Assembly: GCF_007678255.1 (NCBI RefSeq)
Contig: NZ_VEED01000013.1
Location: 1-64,000, forward strand
Source of the DNA: Bacillus sp. X1(2014)
GTDB taxonomy: Bacteria; Bacillota; Bacilli; Bacillales_B; DSM-18226
DNA length: 64,000 nt
Direction of reading: 5' to 3'
Positions 1 through 9,325 of the stretch are shown here, piece by piece (positions within the stretch are counted from its first letter, which is position 1; every line of letters starts with the position of its first letter). Position numbers and translations under genes: made by a program. Under the pieces are notes generated by a model that worked only from the letters and a program-made list of their open reading frames with translations, did no database searches and was not told the origin of the DNA.

Positions 1-333
1 TTAAACTTCGATGCTAAAGTAAGAAGAGGTTCGTTCGAAGCAGAAGACTTATTCCACGCTCACATTGCTGGTATGGATGCATTTGCGATCGGCCTAAAAG
101 TTGCTAACAAGCTCATCGAAGATAAAGTACTTGATAGCTTTATCGAAGAGCGTTACAGCAGTTATACAAAAGGAATTGGCTTAGACATCGTAGAAGGAAA
201 AACAAACTTCCGTGAACTTGAAGCTTATGCCCTTCAATTAACAGAAATTAAAAACATCTCAGGCAGAACAGAGCGACTAAAAGCTATAATTAATCAATAT
301 TTACTAGAAACACTTTCAAGTGTAACAGTTTAA
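1..333 (+). CDS. xylA: Xylose isomerase, C-terminal part (5' end outside window)
   Basis: Reading frame 1 is open from the first base and ends at TAA 331-333, giving the last 110 residues. The text [20 protein letters not shown] followed by [20 protein letters not shown] is the characteristic end of the xylose isomerase barrel (D-xylose to D-xylulose). The Asp and His of this stretch belong to the metal-site region known for the family. The next gene is xylulokinase, the usual xylA-xylB order, and a terminator separates them. Only the C-terminus is visible, so completeness of the enzyme cannot be judged. Confidence 0.93.
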   Translation, partial: LNFDAKVRRGSFEAEDLFHAHIAGMDAFAIGLKVANKLIEDKVLDSFIEERYSSYTKGIGLDIVEGKTNFRELEAYALQLTEIKNISGRTERLKAIINQYLLETLSSVTV

Positions 334-346
334 TTAAAATTATAAA

Positions 347-385
347 AAAGTGCTGGCAGCTTATTACTCCAGCACTTTTTTTAGA
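347..385 (+). terminator. Intrinsic terminator after xylA
   Basis: AGTGCTGG (349-356) pairs with CCAGCACT (369-376) across a 12-nt loop and is followed by a run of seven T. It sits between xylA and xylB, so it would reduce rather than abolish read-through into xylB. Confidence 0.85.
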
Positions 386-400
386 AAAGGATGATACATA

Positions 401-1900
401 ATGAAATACGTAATTGGTGTCGACCTTGGAACCAGTGCAGTAAAAATCTTACTCGTCAATCAACACGGGGAAGTTTGCCAAGAAGTGTCAAAATCATATC
501 CACTTATTATTGAAAAATCAGGTTATAGTGAACAAAACCCAGAAGAATGGGTGGAAAAAACAACTGAAGGTTTAAAAGAATTGGTTGAGCAATTCGAAGG
601 CGATGTAAATGATATCGAGGGCATCAGCTTCTCCGGGCAAATGCACGGCCTTGTTTTAATAGATGAAAATAATCAAGTTTTAAGAAATGCGATTTTGTGG
701 AATGACACAAGAACAACGCAGCAGTGTAAGGAGATTTACAAGATTGTTGGCAGAGAGCGTTTATTGGATATTACCAAAAATCCAGCATTAGAAGGATTTA
801 CCTTGCCGAAAATTCTCTGGGTAAAAGAAAACGAGCCTGAAGTATTTGAACGTGCCAGCATATTTTTGCTTCCAAAGGATTATTTGCGCTATCGATTAAC
901 AGGAAATATCCAAATGGAGTACTCTGATGCTGCAGGAACCTTACTATTAAATGTTGCAAAGCGTAAATGGAGTCATGAAATTTTAGAAGCTTTTGGTATT
1001 TCAGCTGATTTCTGTCCTCCGCTGGTAGAATCTCATGCATTTGTGGGTACTGTTAAGGCAGAATTTGCCCAAGTAACGGGATTGTCTGAGGCTGTAAAAG
1101 TGTTCGCGGGCGGCGCGGACAATGCCTGCGGTGCGATTGGTTCAGGGATTTTAAAGGAAGGTAAAACCTTATGCAGTATCGGTACTTCTGGAGTTGTTCT
1201 TTCCTATGAAGAACGAAATGACCTTGATTTTGAGGGGAAGGTTCATTACTTTAATCACGGTGAAGAAAATGCTTACTATACGATGGGAGTAACGCTCGCA
1301 GCTGGCTATAGTTTAAGCTGGTTTAAAGATACGTTTGCAAAAGAAGAAGAATTTGAACAGGTATTAGCAGGTGTGGATGAAGTACCGGCAGGAAGCAACG
1401 GATTATTATTTACGCCTTATCTTGTAGGGGAAAGAACGCCGCATGCGGATTCAACGATTCGCGGCAGTTTTATTGGGGTCGATGCTTCCCATGAGCGTAT
1501 GCATTTTGCCAGAGCAGTACTCGAAGGAATTACCTTTTCCTTACATGAATCGATTGAGATTTTTAGAGGCAGCGGTAAGACCATTGATTCCATTATCTCT
1601 ATTGGCGGCGGAGCGAAGAACGACACATGGCTGCAAATGCAGGCAGATATTTTTAACGCAAGAATTGAAAAGCTTTCGAGTGAGCAAGGCCCTGGAATGG
1701 GTGCAGCCATGTTAGCAGCTTATGGATGCGGTTGGTATCCGTCCCTAAAAGAATGTGCACAGGAATTTATCCAAACTTCAAAAACCTATGATCCGATTAA
1801 GGAAAATGTTGAAGCATATAAAAAGTTATTCACAATTTATCAACAAGTTTATCCACAAACTAAGGAACTAAATGAGCAATTAAGAGAGTTTAGAAAGTAA
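401..1900 (+). CDS. xylB: Xylulokinase
   Basis: A 499-residue FGGY-family kinase that phosphorylates D-xylulose to xylulose 5-phosphate for the pentose phosphate pathway. The N-terminal phosphate-binding loop reads IGVDLGTSAVKILL. GISFSGQMHGLVLID and WNDTRT are xylulokinase signatures, the catalytic Asp lies in AGGADNACGAIGSG, and the C-terminal nucleotide-binding segment is IGGGAKNDTWLQM. The length matches the family (about 500). An AAAAGG sequence lies 10 bases before the ATG. The preceding gene is xylA, so the pair is the standard isomerase pathway. Confidence 0.96.
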   Translation: MKYVIGVDLGTSAVKILLVNQHGEVCQEVSKSYPLIIEKSGYSEQNPEEWVEKTTEGLKELVEQFEGDVNDIEGISFSGQMHGLVLIDENNQVLRNAILWNDTRTTQQCKEIYKIVGRERLLDITKNPALEGFTLPKILWVKENEPEVFERASIFLLPKDYLRYRLTGNIQMEYSDAAGTLLLNVAKRKWSHEILEAFGISADFCPPLVESHAFVGTVKAEFAQVTGLSEAVKVFAGGADNACGAIGSGILKEGKTLCSIGTSGVVLSYEERNDLDFEGKVHYFNHGEENAYYTMGVTLAAGYSLSWFKDTFAKEEEFEQVLAGVDEVPAGSNGLLFTPYLVGERTPHADSTIRGSFIGVDASHERMHFARAVLEGITFSLHESIEIFRGSGKTIDSIISIGGGAKNDTWLQMQADIFNARIEKLSSEQGPGMGAAMLAAYGCGWYPSLKECAQEFIQTSKTYDPIKENVEAYKKLFTIYQQVYPQTKELNEQLREFRK

Positions 1901-1902
1901 CG

Positions 1903-1926
1903 GAGAGCCGGCCTAGGTCAGCTCTC
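1903..1926 (+). terminator. Short hairpin between xylB and the aldo/keto reductase
   Basis: GAGAGC (1903-1908) pairs with GCTCTC (1921-1926). Only a weak T-rich stretch follows, so this is more likely a partial attenuator or mRNA-processing hairpin than a strong terminator. Confidence 0.45.
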
Positions 1927-1948
1927 TTAATAAAGGAGTGATTAAGCA

Positions 1949-2932
1949 ATGAATTATCGTGAACTAGGTAATACAGGAATCATGATCAGTGAGGTTAGTT
2001 TTGGCACATGGGCAATCGGTGGTGCTTGGGGGAAAACAAATGACACAGAAGCGCTAAAATCTTTGCAATATGCAATTGATCAGGGTGTTAATTTTTTTGA
2101 TACCGCCGATGTATATGGGGACGGTCATAGTGAAAAGTTACTGGCCAAAGCCACAAAAGGCAGGGAAGACCAGATTTATGTTGCAACAAAGTTCTGCCGT
2201 CAGGGAGACATTTTTGATCCGAAAAATTATAGCTATGAAAAGGTTAGTGCCTATTGTGAAGACAGTCTTCACCGTTTGGATAGAGAAGCGATTGATTTGT
2301 ATCAAATTCATTGCCCGGCAACGGAGATTTTGCAGGATGGCAGTGTTTTTGAAGTACTGGATCGGCTGAAACAGGAAGGGAAAATCCGTCAATATGGAGT
2401 TAGTGTGGAAACCGTTGAAGAAGGGCTTATTTGTTTGGAGTATCCAAATGTGAAGAGCCTGCAAATCATCTTTAATATATTCCGCCAAAAGCCATTAGAG
2501 AAATTAATCCCTGAGGCTTATCAAAAAGGGGTAGGACTTCTCGTAAGATTACCGCTAGCAAGCGGCCTGCTCACTGGTAAGTTTACTGCCGAGCATAGAT
2601 TTGAAGAGAATGACCACCGCCGATTTAATGAAAATGGAGAAGCTTTTAATGTAGGAGAAACCTTTGCTGGTCTTGGATTTCAAAAGGGTGTTGAATTGGC
2701 TGATCAGTTAAATTGGATTGGAGATGGACGGAAATCGATGGCGAGCGGAGCACTACGCTGGATTTTGGACCAAAAGGAAATTACATGTATTATTCCTGGG
2801 TTTAAAAATGTTAAACAGGTGGAGGACAATCTCTCAGCACTTGAGACAAAACCATTCTCAGAAGAAGAAAAGCAAGAACTTCAACGATTCTATCAGGAAA
2901 AAGTAAAGGATTATATTAGAGGTCCGTATTGA
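1949..2932 (+). CDS. Aldo/keto reductase
   Basis: A 327-residue protein of the aldo/keto reductase superfamily, which reduces carbonyls or oxidises alcohols with NAD(P)H in the cytosol. The catalytic tetrad is visible: Asp in FFDTADVYG, the Tyr of the same segment, Lys in VATKFC and His in LYQIHCP. IIPGFKNVKQVEDNL near the end is the cofactor-binding loop. AAAGGAG lies 8 bases before the ATG. It follows xylAB and may act on a pentose or another sugar carbonyl, but the substrate cannot be read from the sequence. Confidence 0.9.
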   Translation: MNYRELGNTGIMISEVSFGTWAIGGAWGKTNDTEALKSLQYAIDQGVNFFDTADVYGDGHSEKLLAKATKGREDQIYVATKFCRQGDIFDPKNYSYEKVSAYCEDSLHRLDREAIDLYQIHCPATEILQDGSVFEVLDRLKQEGKIRQYGVSVETVEEGLICLEYPNVKSLQIIFNIFRQKPLEKLIPEAYQKGVGLLVRLPLASGLLTGKFTAEHRFEENDHRRFNENGEAFNVGETFAGLGFQKGVELADQLNWIGDGRKSMASGALRWILDQKEITCIIPGFKNVKQVEDNLSALETKPFSEEEKQELQRFYQEKVKDYIRGPY

Positions 2933-2948
2933 GGGGTGTTCAATATAT

Positions 2949-3551
2949 ATGATTAACGAAGTTCCTACATCGCGTAAGGCAGTGGCGATTACGTTTGATG
3001 ATGGGCCTAATCCCATCTACACACCTCAAGTATTAGAGATTTTTTCGGAGACAGTTGGAAAAGCGACCTTCTTTATGATTGGTGAGCAAATGAAGAAAAA
3101 TCCTGAGGTGGTAAAACAAGTGGCTGCCCGAGGACATGAAATCGGAAATCATACGTTCACCCACCCGAAATTATCTCAATTAAGTAACATCGAATGTTTA
3201 GAAGAAATCGAAAAAAACGAGAAATTAATAGAGGAGTTGGCCGGACGAAAACCTGTTGTCTTCCGTCCTCCATACTTAGATTATAATCAGGACACAGTTT
3301 CATTACTCAAGCAGAAGGGATATCCGATAATTGGTGCACTGAATTTAGCGGCTCATGACTGGGAACAGCCTGGTGTGACGCATATCCTCGAAAAATCAAG
3401 AGAAGGGATCAAAAATGGAAGTATTTTAATTTTCCATGATGGCTATGGGGATCGTTCACAAACGATAGAAGCGGTTCGAAAGCTAGTTTCAGAGTTAACA
3501 TCACAAGGCTATCAACTTGTAACGGTCAGCGAACTATTAGAATTAACATAA
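2949..3551 (+). CDS. Polysaccharide deacetylase (NodB/CE4 family), apparently cytosolic
   Basis: A 200-residue CE4-type deacetylase. The five family motifs are present: TFDDGPN (catalytic Asp and metal Asp), HEIGNHTFTHP (two metal His), RPPYLDY, a DW-containing segment and ILIFHDGYGD. The NodB domain fills the whole protein and no signal peptide or membrane anchor precedes it. This differs from the usual secreted peptidoglycan or xylan deacetylases. GAGGGGTG lies about 11 bases before the ATG, 16 bases after the aldo/keto reductase stop, so the two are probably co-transcribed. Given the xylose context it might remove acetyl groups from imported oligosaccharides; that is inference. Confidence 0.85.
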   Translation: MINEVPTSRKAVAITFDDGPNPIYTPQVLEIFSETVGKATFFMIGEQMKKNPEVVKQVAARGHEIGNHTFTHPKLSQLSNIECLEEIEKNEKLIEELAGRKPVVFRPPYLDYNQDTVSLLKQKGYPIIGALNLAAHDWEQPGVTHILEKSREGIKNGSILIFHDGYGDRSQTIEAVRKLVSELTSQGYQLVTVSELLELT

Positions 3552-3555
3552 AAAA

Positions 3556-3590
3556 GAGGAAGCACAATAAGAGTTTGTGCTTCCTTTTGC
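3556..3590 (+). terminator. Terminator after the deacetylase
   Basis: AGGAAGCACAA pairs with TTGTGCTTCCT and TTTT follows. It lies between convergent genes and ends the xylAB downstream unit. Confidence 0.75.
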
Positions 3591-3616
3591 TACTTTAGTT
3601 TCTAATATTAAGAGTG

Positions 3617-4231
3617 TTAAGCTGCTGCCTGCCCTTTTTTCTTTTCGATTTTTTGAAAGGCTAGATAACAGGATGCCATGATGATTCCTGCCGTAATACT
3701 CCCGCCAAAGATAAACCATAGTGCGGGTATAAACCTCATGACAAAAATCGCAGCGATAAACCCAATAATCATCATCATATTGGGAACCGGATTTACTAGC
3801 ATGATGAAGAAAGCGTTTTTAAATAACTGGATAAATTTAACTTCATAGTGAACGTAAACGGGGAATATATACAAAACCGTCATGATCATCGCGAAAATAA
3901 TTACATATAAAGGAATTTGAATGCTTGTACCGATTTTGATATAGTTCAAATCAATATAAATAATACTGGCTAATATAGTGAGAGCCAATCCTATTCCATT
4001 ACTTCTAAGAAACTCTTTTTTATAGGTGCTCCAAAAGGTTTGAAACACTGGGATATCACTTTCACCCATGATCCATTTCCGTATAACCGTAAACATCGCC
4101 GTGGTTGCAGGGCTAATTCCAAACAACACGAGTCCAAGGAGAGAGCAGCCAATCCATAATAAATTAACATAGGCGAATTTAGTGATCCACTCAGTAAGGG
4201 TATAAAGACCACTCATAGATAGCTTATTCAT
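3617..4231 (-). CDS. YesL-like DUF624 membrane protein
   Basis: A 204-residue protein with about five hydrophobic segments. The opening (LYTLTEWITKFAYVNLLWIGCSLLGLVLFGISPATTAMF) is the DUF624/YesL signature. The start is taken at 4231 because AAGGAG lies 8 bases upstream of that ATG; a longer reading to 4303 has no ribosome site. YesL-type proteins sit next to YesM/YesN sensor systems and oligosaccharide ABC importers, as here, but their biochemical role is not known. The gene is divergent from the sensor kinase. Confidence 0.85.
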   Translation of the reverse strand: MNKLSMSGLYTLTEWITKFAYVNLLWIGCSLLGLVLFGISPATTAMFTVIRKWIMGESDIPVFQTFWSTYKKEFLRSNGIGLALTILASIIYIDLNYIKIGTSIQIPLYVIIFAMIMTVLYIFPVYVHYEVKFIQLFKNAFFIMLVNPVPNMMMIIGFIAAIFVMRFIPALWFIFGGSITAGIIMASCYLAFQKIEKKKGQAAA

Positions 4232-4384
4232 AAAAAGTCTCCTTCTTATGGTGCTTATTTTTATACAATTATAGATCATTGAAGCTATATTGAACATGAC
4301 CAACTTTTAAAAAAATTGACATATTTTTGATTTTTTAAACTAATATAACAAAATTTAACAAATTTCTGCTAGAAGGGCGATAAT

Positions 4385-6163
4385 ATGTTCTCAAGATTGC
4401 ATAAATGGAACACATTACGAAATCAAATACTCGTCGTATTTTTAGTCGTTATGCTGATTGTTTTATTGATAGTCGGATTGTTAACTTTTAATAAAGTGTC
4501 AACTTTGCTGAAAAATAATGCCGAAAAACAAATTCAACAGACAGCAGTTGAGGCAAATGGAAGATTAGAATCTTTGTATAAACAAATTAACATGGCCTCG
4601 AAGCTGGTCATGACGAATGATACGATTCAAAGAACCTTAACTAAGGCATATGGAGGGAAGCCTATTTCTTTTGCTGAGCGCCAGCAATTAAAAGGAATTG
4701 TGAATACCATACAAGCTAATACAGAGGGGATTTTTTCTTTTGAACTTTATACCAATACAATGAATAGTTTAATTCCACTAGATGATACGAATCTAGTCAC
4801 TAGGATTGACGGGAAGTGGATCCAGCAGGCTGATAGCGCGAATGGACGACTGGTTTGGATTGGTGATGATCCGCGTAACTCAGATAACATCCTCGCCTTG
4901 AGGCGCGTGAATTTAATGGGGCGTGCCTACGCAAATGGCGGCTATCTGCTCATCAGTATTTATCGAAATTATCTTCAGTTTGTAGACCTAGATGAAACCA
5001 AAAGTGAAAACCAGTATTCGATATTATTAAATCAAAATTCAAAGGTGATCCTATCAAATTACAATAGGCCTCTCGAACCGATTATAAAGAATGAAGCCCC
5101 AACTCTTTCTTTAAACAACCAGGAGTATATGATGACAAAACAAACGTCTAATGAAACCGGGTGGACAATGGTCATCTTAACCCCTGTTAAGGCTCTTACA
5201 AAAGGAATTAGTGTATTACGCTCAGTAATTATTATATCTGGGATTATTGGCTTCATTATCTTTTTAATTAGTTCACTCTTTCTATCGACTTTTATTACAA
5301 GGCCGATTATTAAATTAACGAGAACGATGCAGCAGGCAAGCGCAGGCTCATTAACAATGAACCCCAGTGTAACCACTGTCAATGAAATCAATGAATTAAA
5401 TAGTACCTATAACCAACTGGTTAAAGAAACCAATCATCTGATTAAAATGGTGTATCAAAAGGAAATTACTCGGAGCCGGAGTGAATTAAAAGCATTGCAA
5501 GCGCAAATTAATCCCCATTTTCTGTTTAATACATTGGACGCTCTTAAGTGGACGCTGGAGGATAAAGATGAGGAGGAACTGGCAGAGTTTGTTGTTGCCA
5601 TGTCAAATTTATTCCGTTATACGATAACCAAGCAAAACGATGGAGATTGGGTTTCTATAAAGGAAGAAATCCAACATATTGAAAACTATATGGAGATTAT
5701 GAAGATGCGTTTCGGTGACCACTTAAAATGGAAGTTAAACATGCATGCTGAAACAGGGCGCGTGAAAATTCCAAAACTGTTAATCCAGCCATTAGTCGAA
5801 AATGCAGTTCTTCATGGAGCAGGGAATACAATGAAGCCATGTACGATATCGGTTACGATCCAGCCAACGGCGGATCAAGAGTACCTGCAAATACTTGTAG
5901 AGGATGACGGTCCAGGAATCCATTCAGAAAAATTAGATTCGATTAAACAGGCCATTCAATCAGGCGGGATCATTTCTAAAAGAGGCAATGGAATGGCGAT
6001 TTCCAATGTACACAAGCGTTTAGAATTATACTATCCTGATCGTCTAAGAAGTGGACTTACTATTATGAGTGAAGTAAACATTGGAACAACGGTTTCATTT
6101 GTTATACCGGTAAAGGGGGAGGAAAACCATGTTGACCACAAAGACAATTTTGATTGTAGATGA
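4385..6163 (+). CDS. YesM-type sensor histidine kinase
   Basis: A 592-residue membrane kinase. A first transmembrane segment (residues about 14-37) and a second (about 279-300) enclose a large extracellular sensor region. A HAMP linker follows, then the HisKA_7TM-less 'His_kinase' domain with QAQINPHFLFNTLDALKW (phospho-acceptor His378), the N box LIQPLVENAVLHG and the ATP-lid segment VEDDGPGI. This architecture belongs to the YesM/LytS class that senses sugars or binding proteins. AGAAGGG lies upstream of the ATG. The response regulator begins 35 bases before this gene ends, so the two are translationally coupled. Confidence 0.93.
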   Translation: MFSRLHKWNTLRNQILVVFLVVMLIVLLIVGLLTFNKVSTLLKNNAEKQIQQTAVEANGRLESLYKQINMASKLVMTNDTIQRTLTKAYGGKPISFAERQQLKGIVNTIQANTEGIFSFELYTNTMNSLIPLDDTNLVTRIDGKWIQQADSANGRLVWIGDDPRNSDNILALRRVNLMGRAYANGGYLLISIYRNYLQFVDLDETKSENQYSILLNQNSKVILSNYNRPLEPIIKNEAPTLSLNNQEYMMTKQTSNETGWTMVILTPVKALTKGISVLRSVIIISGIIGFIIFLISSLFLSTFITRPIIKLTRTMQQASAGSLTMNPSVTTVNEINELNSTYNQLVKETNHLIKMVYQKEITRSRSELKALQAQINPHFLFNTLDALKWTLEDKDEEELAEFVVAMSNLFRYTITKQNDGDWVSIKEEIQHIENYMEIMKMRFGDHLKWKLNMHAETGRVKIPKLLIQPLVENAVLHGAGNTMKPCTISVTIQPTADQEYLQILVEDDGPGIHSEKLDSIKQAIQSGGIISKRGNGMAISNVHKRLELYYPDRLRSGLTIMSEVNIGTTVSFVIPVKGEENHVDHKDNFDCR

Positions 6164-6917
6164 TGAGCCAAGAACCCGCCAAGGGCTCAAGAAAACATTA
6201 GATACTTGGGCAAATGGGCAATATCAAATAAAGATAGCTTCGAATGGAGAAGAAGCTATTGAACAGATGAAGCAAGATAAAGTGCATATTCTCATTACAG
6301 ACATCCGTATGCCCGAAATAACGGGTTTACAATTATTGAAAATCGCGAAAGAACAAAATATATCCCCTGTCATCATTGTGATTTCAGCATATTCGGAGTT
6401 TGAATATGCCCAGGAAGCCCTTCGATTAGGTGTTATTAACTATTTACTAAAACCCATTAGTAAAAAAGCGTTAATAGAGGCCGTAGAGGAAGCGGTTCAA
6501 ACGGTGGAGAAAAAAGAACGGGCAGGATTAATCGAGAAAGTGGTAGATACGAAACTCGTTGATGCCAATGCCGAAAATCCTTCTAACCGTGAGCCGGTTA
6601 GGGAAGCAATTGATTACATCAACAACAATTTAAAAAATGAGTTATCCCAAAAGGAAGTCGCCGATCATGTTCATTTAAATCCAAGTTATCTAAGTGTCCT
6701 ATTTAAAGAACATGTCAAATTAACATTCAGTGAATATGTAACTCGACGGAGAATCCAGCGTGCAAAGGAATTATTGGTATCTACCAGTCTTCCCATTAAC
6801 GATATTGCAGAAGAGTCCGGGTATAAAACGGCTAAATATTTTATTAAGATCTTTAGAGAACTAGAGGGAATGACACCAAGCGCATACCGAAAGGACAATA
6901 ATGAAAAGGCTTTCTAA
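6129..6917 (+). CDS. YesN-type response regulator, AraC output
   Basis: A 262-residue regulator with an N-terminal receiver domain (acidic pair Asp11-Asp12, phospho-acceptor Asp58 in ILITDIRMPEI, Lys in LLKPI) and a C-terminal AraC/XylS double helix-turn-helix (from about residue 160: EAIDYINNNLKNELSQKEVADHV, ending GMTPSAYRK). It is shorter than YesN-class proteins of 350-500 residues because the linker between the two domains is nearly absent. GGGGGAGG precedes the ATG. It very probably activates the adjacent ABC importer. Confidence 0.93.
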   Translation: MLTTKTILIVDDEPRTRQGLKKTLDTWANGQYQIKIASNGEEAIEQMKQDKVHILITDIRMPEITGLQLLKIAKEQNISPVIIVISAYSEFEYAQEALRLGVINYLLKPISKKALIEAVEEAVQTVEKKERAGLIEKVVDTKLVDANAENPSNREPVREAIDYINNNLKNELSQKEVADHVHLNPSYLSVLFKEHVKLTFSEYVTRRRIQRAKELLVSTSLPINDIAEESGYKTAKYFIKIFRELEGMTPSAYRKDNNEKAF

Positions 6918-7022
6918 AAATAGTAGTATTTTTCCTAATCGTTGTGACCTATTTTTCAAAACTGTCTGAATGTAGACTATAAGTGTAAGTAAAATCTAGA
7001 AAAGGTCATAGGGGGAATCACA

Positions 7023-8342
7023 TTGTTAAAAAAGAAAACGGTTGCAATCTTTATGTCTGTAATCATGCTTGTCTCTCTAGTACTTGCGGGTTGCTCTTCC
7101 TCAAGTTCATCAGAGGAAAGCAGTTCAGATGGTAAAAAAGTTATCAAATTCATGCATTTATGGCCGGAGGGCAGCTCGAATGCTCAGTTCTCCATTGTAA
7201 AGAACATCATTAGTGAATACGAAAAAGATCATAATGTAAAAATAGAAACTGAAATTTTAAATCCTGATCAGTACAGAGAAAAGCTTAAGGTGTTAGCTTC
7301 TTCTAATGAACTTCCTGATATTGGAATGACTTGGTCAGATGGATTTATTAAGCCTTATGTAGAAGGCAACATGTTAGCGCCGCTAGATGATATCGTAGAC
7401 GGAGATGCAGACCTTAAAGATGCATTTATCCCAGGTGTAAAAGAATCATATGCAGTGGACGGAAAAACATATGGTCTTCCGCTAGAATTAAATATTTCCT
7501 ACGTGTTCTACAACAAAGAAATTTTCAAAAAATATAATCTTGAAGTTCCAAAGACTTTCTCCGAGTATAAAAATGTGGTTAAAACTTTAGCAGATAATGG
7601 CGTAGTTCCTGCAACTGTAGGTGCGAAAGACGGCTGGCCGGCATCTTTCTGGTTTATGTATCTAGCAGATCGGATTGGCGGGTCTACTATTCTAACAGAT
7701 GTAATTAAAGGAAAAGCAAAAATGGATGATCCAGCCATTGTGAAAGCAGCTGAAGAGGTACAAAACCTTGTCGACATGGGTGGATTTGTTAAAGGCGCGA
7801 GCGCATTATCAAATGACGATGCAAAGGGTTACTTCATGAACGAACAAGCAGCGATGTTCTTAACGGCTACTTGGGAGTTACCAAACTATACAACTAGCCC
7901 AGATGTTAAACAAGAATTTAAAGATAAGATTGGCTATTTCAAGTTCCCAACTTATGAAGGCGGAAAAGGGACAAGCATTAACAGCTACGTAGGCGGCCCT
8001 GGTGTTGGTTTATTCGTAGCAAAAGATTCTAAAGTTCAAAAAGAAGCAAAAGATTTTGTTGGCTATCTTGTAAAGAGATGGGGAGAAAAATCAGTAACGG
8101 ACGCTGGTGTTATCCCTGCTACCAAAGTTGACACTTCAAAATTGGATCTTGCACCAATGTACATTGATATCTTGAAAGATTTAAGTGAAGCATCAAACGT
8201 AACTACTTATTTTGATACTCAATCAAGCCCGGCTGTAGCAGAATTACACCACGATTTAATGACAGCTCTATTCGGAAAACAAGTGACGCCGAAGGATTTT
8301 GTTAAGCAGCATGCAGAGGAACTTGCTAAAGAGAAAAAGTAA
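7023..8342 (+). CDS. Sugar ABC transporter substrate-binding lipoprotein
   Basis: A 439-residue family 1 extracellular solute-binding protein. The TTG start at 7023 has AGGGGGA upstream and opens a lipoprotein signal (MLKKKTVAIFMSVIML then LVSLVLAGC) with Cys23 in the lipobox LAGC. A Ser-rich linker follows, then the mature binding domain starting VIKFMHLWPEGS. It delivers an oligosaccharide to the two permeases downstream. The nearby xylose genes and xylanase make a xylo-oligosaccharide a reasonable guess, but the ligand cannot be read directly. Confidence 0.92.
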   Translation: MLKKKTVAIFMSVIMLVSLVLAGCSSSSSSEESSSDGKKVIKFMHLWPEGSSNAQFSIVKNIISEYEKDHNVKIETEILNPDQYREKLKVLASSNELPDIGMTWSDGFIKPYVEGNMLAPLDDIVDGDADLKDAFIPGVKESYAVDGKTYGLPLELNISYVFYNKEIFKKYNLEVPKTFSEYKNVVKTLADNGVVPATVGAKDGWPASFWFMYLADRIGGSTILTDVIKGKAKMDDPAIVKAAEEVQNLVDMGGFVKGASALSNDDAKGYFMNEQAAMFLTATWELPNYTTSPDVKQEFKDKIGYFKFPTYEGGKGTSINSYVGGPGVGLFVAKDSKVQKEAKDFVGYLVKRWGEKSVTDAGVIPATKVDTSKLDLAPMYIDILKDLSEASNVTTYFDTQSSPAVAELHHDLMTALFGKQVTPKDFVKQHAEELAKEKK

Positions 8343-8368
8343 AAATTGGCCTAATAAATCTAAATGTA

Positions 8369-8392
8369 GGGGGCATACAGGTTATGCCCTCT
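8369..8392 (+). terminator. Attenuator hairpin between binding protein and permease
   Basis: GGGCATA (8371-8377) pairs with TATGCCC (8383-8389), with no strong T tract behind it. Such hairpins after binding-protein genes stabilise the upstream mRNA and lower expression of the permease genes. Confidence 0.6.
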
Positions 8393-8432
8393 ATCATTTT
8401 AACTTCTTTTCAAATAAGAAAGGAGTATTCAT

Positions 8433-9308
8433 ATGAGAAGTGTAATGTCAAATAAATGGGTAATCAGCCTTTATGTACTTCCTGCCTTAATTCTTATTCT
8501 CTTATTAATCTATATCCCAATAGTCTTAACTGGATATTATGGTTTGATGGACTGGAACGGCATCGGCAAGATGAAGTTCATCGGTTTAGAAAATTACATT
8601 GAATTAACAAAGGACACAAAGTTTTGGCAAAGTGCATGGCACTCCCTGTTACTCGGTCTTTTTTCAACTTTAAGCTTAGTTGGTTATTTAATTTTATCCT
8701 TGATTTTAGCAAGTAAAATCAAAGGTGCTAACTTTTTAAGAAAAATCTACTTAATCCCGATGTTATTATCTTCAGTAGCGATCGGACAGCTTTGGGCGAA
8801 GATTTTTGACCCAACGAACGGTATGCTTAACAGATTGCTAGTGTTGGTTGGCGTTGAAAATCCTCCGCTTTGGCTAGCGGATTCTAAAATAGTATTATTT
8901 GCGCTATTCTTTCCAATTGTTTGGCAATATGCAGGTTTCTACATCATTATTTTCTATGCAGCGTTAAAAAATGTTCCAGAGGAACTGATCGAAGCGGCGA
9001 AAATAGATGGAGCGACACCAATTCAAATTGCTTATAAAATTAAGGTTCCTCTTATTGCAGGCGTCATAAAAGTCATGGTCATCTTAGCTATTGTCGGTTC
9101 GTTAAAATACTTTGACTTGATTTTCGTCTTAACCGGCGGCGGACCAAACGGTGCGAGTGAGGTTATGGCATCTTATATGTATACAGAAGCATTCAGTAAA
9201 TATAACTTCGGTTACGGAAGTGCGATTGGATTCGGCTTATTGATCATCTGTCTTGTAGCAACATGGCTAATTCAAAAATTACTTAATACAAAAGATGTTG
9301 ACTATTAA
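8433..9308 (+). CDS. Sugar ABC transporter permease (MalF-like)
   Basis: A 291-residue inner-membrane protein with six hydrophobic segments. The cytoplasmic EAA loop is EELIEAAKIDGATPIQIAYKI, the contact point for the ATPase. AAAGGAG lies before the ATG. It forms a heterodimer with the next permease. No ATPase gene is linked, as in other Bacillus sugar importers of this class that share an MsmX-like ATPase. Confidence 0.92.
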   Translation: MRSVMSNKWVISLYVLPALILILLLIYIPIVLTGYYGLMDWNGIGKMKFIGLENYIELTKDTKFWQSAWHSLLLGLFSTLSLVGYLILSLILASKIKGANFLRKIYLIPMLLSSVAIGQLWAKIFDPTNGMLNRLLVLVGVENPPLWLADSKIVLFALFFPIVWQYAGFYIIIFYAALKNVPEELIEAAKIDGATPIQIAYKIKVPLIAGVIKVMVILAIVGSLKYFDLIFVLTGGGPNGASEVMASYMYTEAFSKYNFGYGSAIGFGLLIICLVATWLIQKLLNTKDVDY

Positions 9309-9325
9309 AAAGGGGAGTGAAAAGG

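Noticed and set aside
798..1710. Minus-strand open frames inside xylB
   Set aside because: They are shadows of the strongly conserved xylulokinase frame, without ribosome sites or recognisable motifs.
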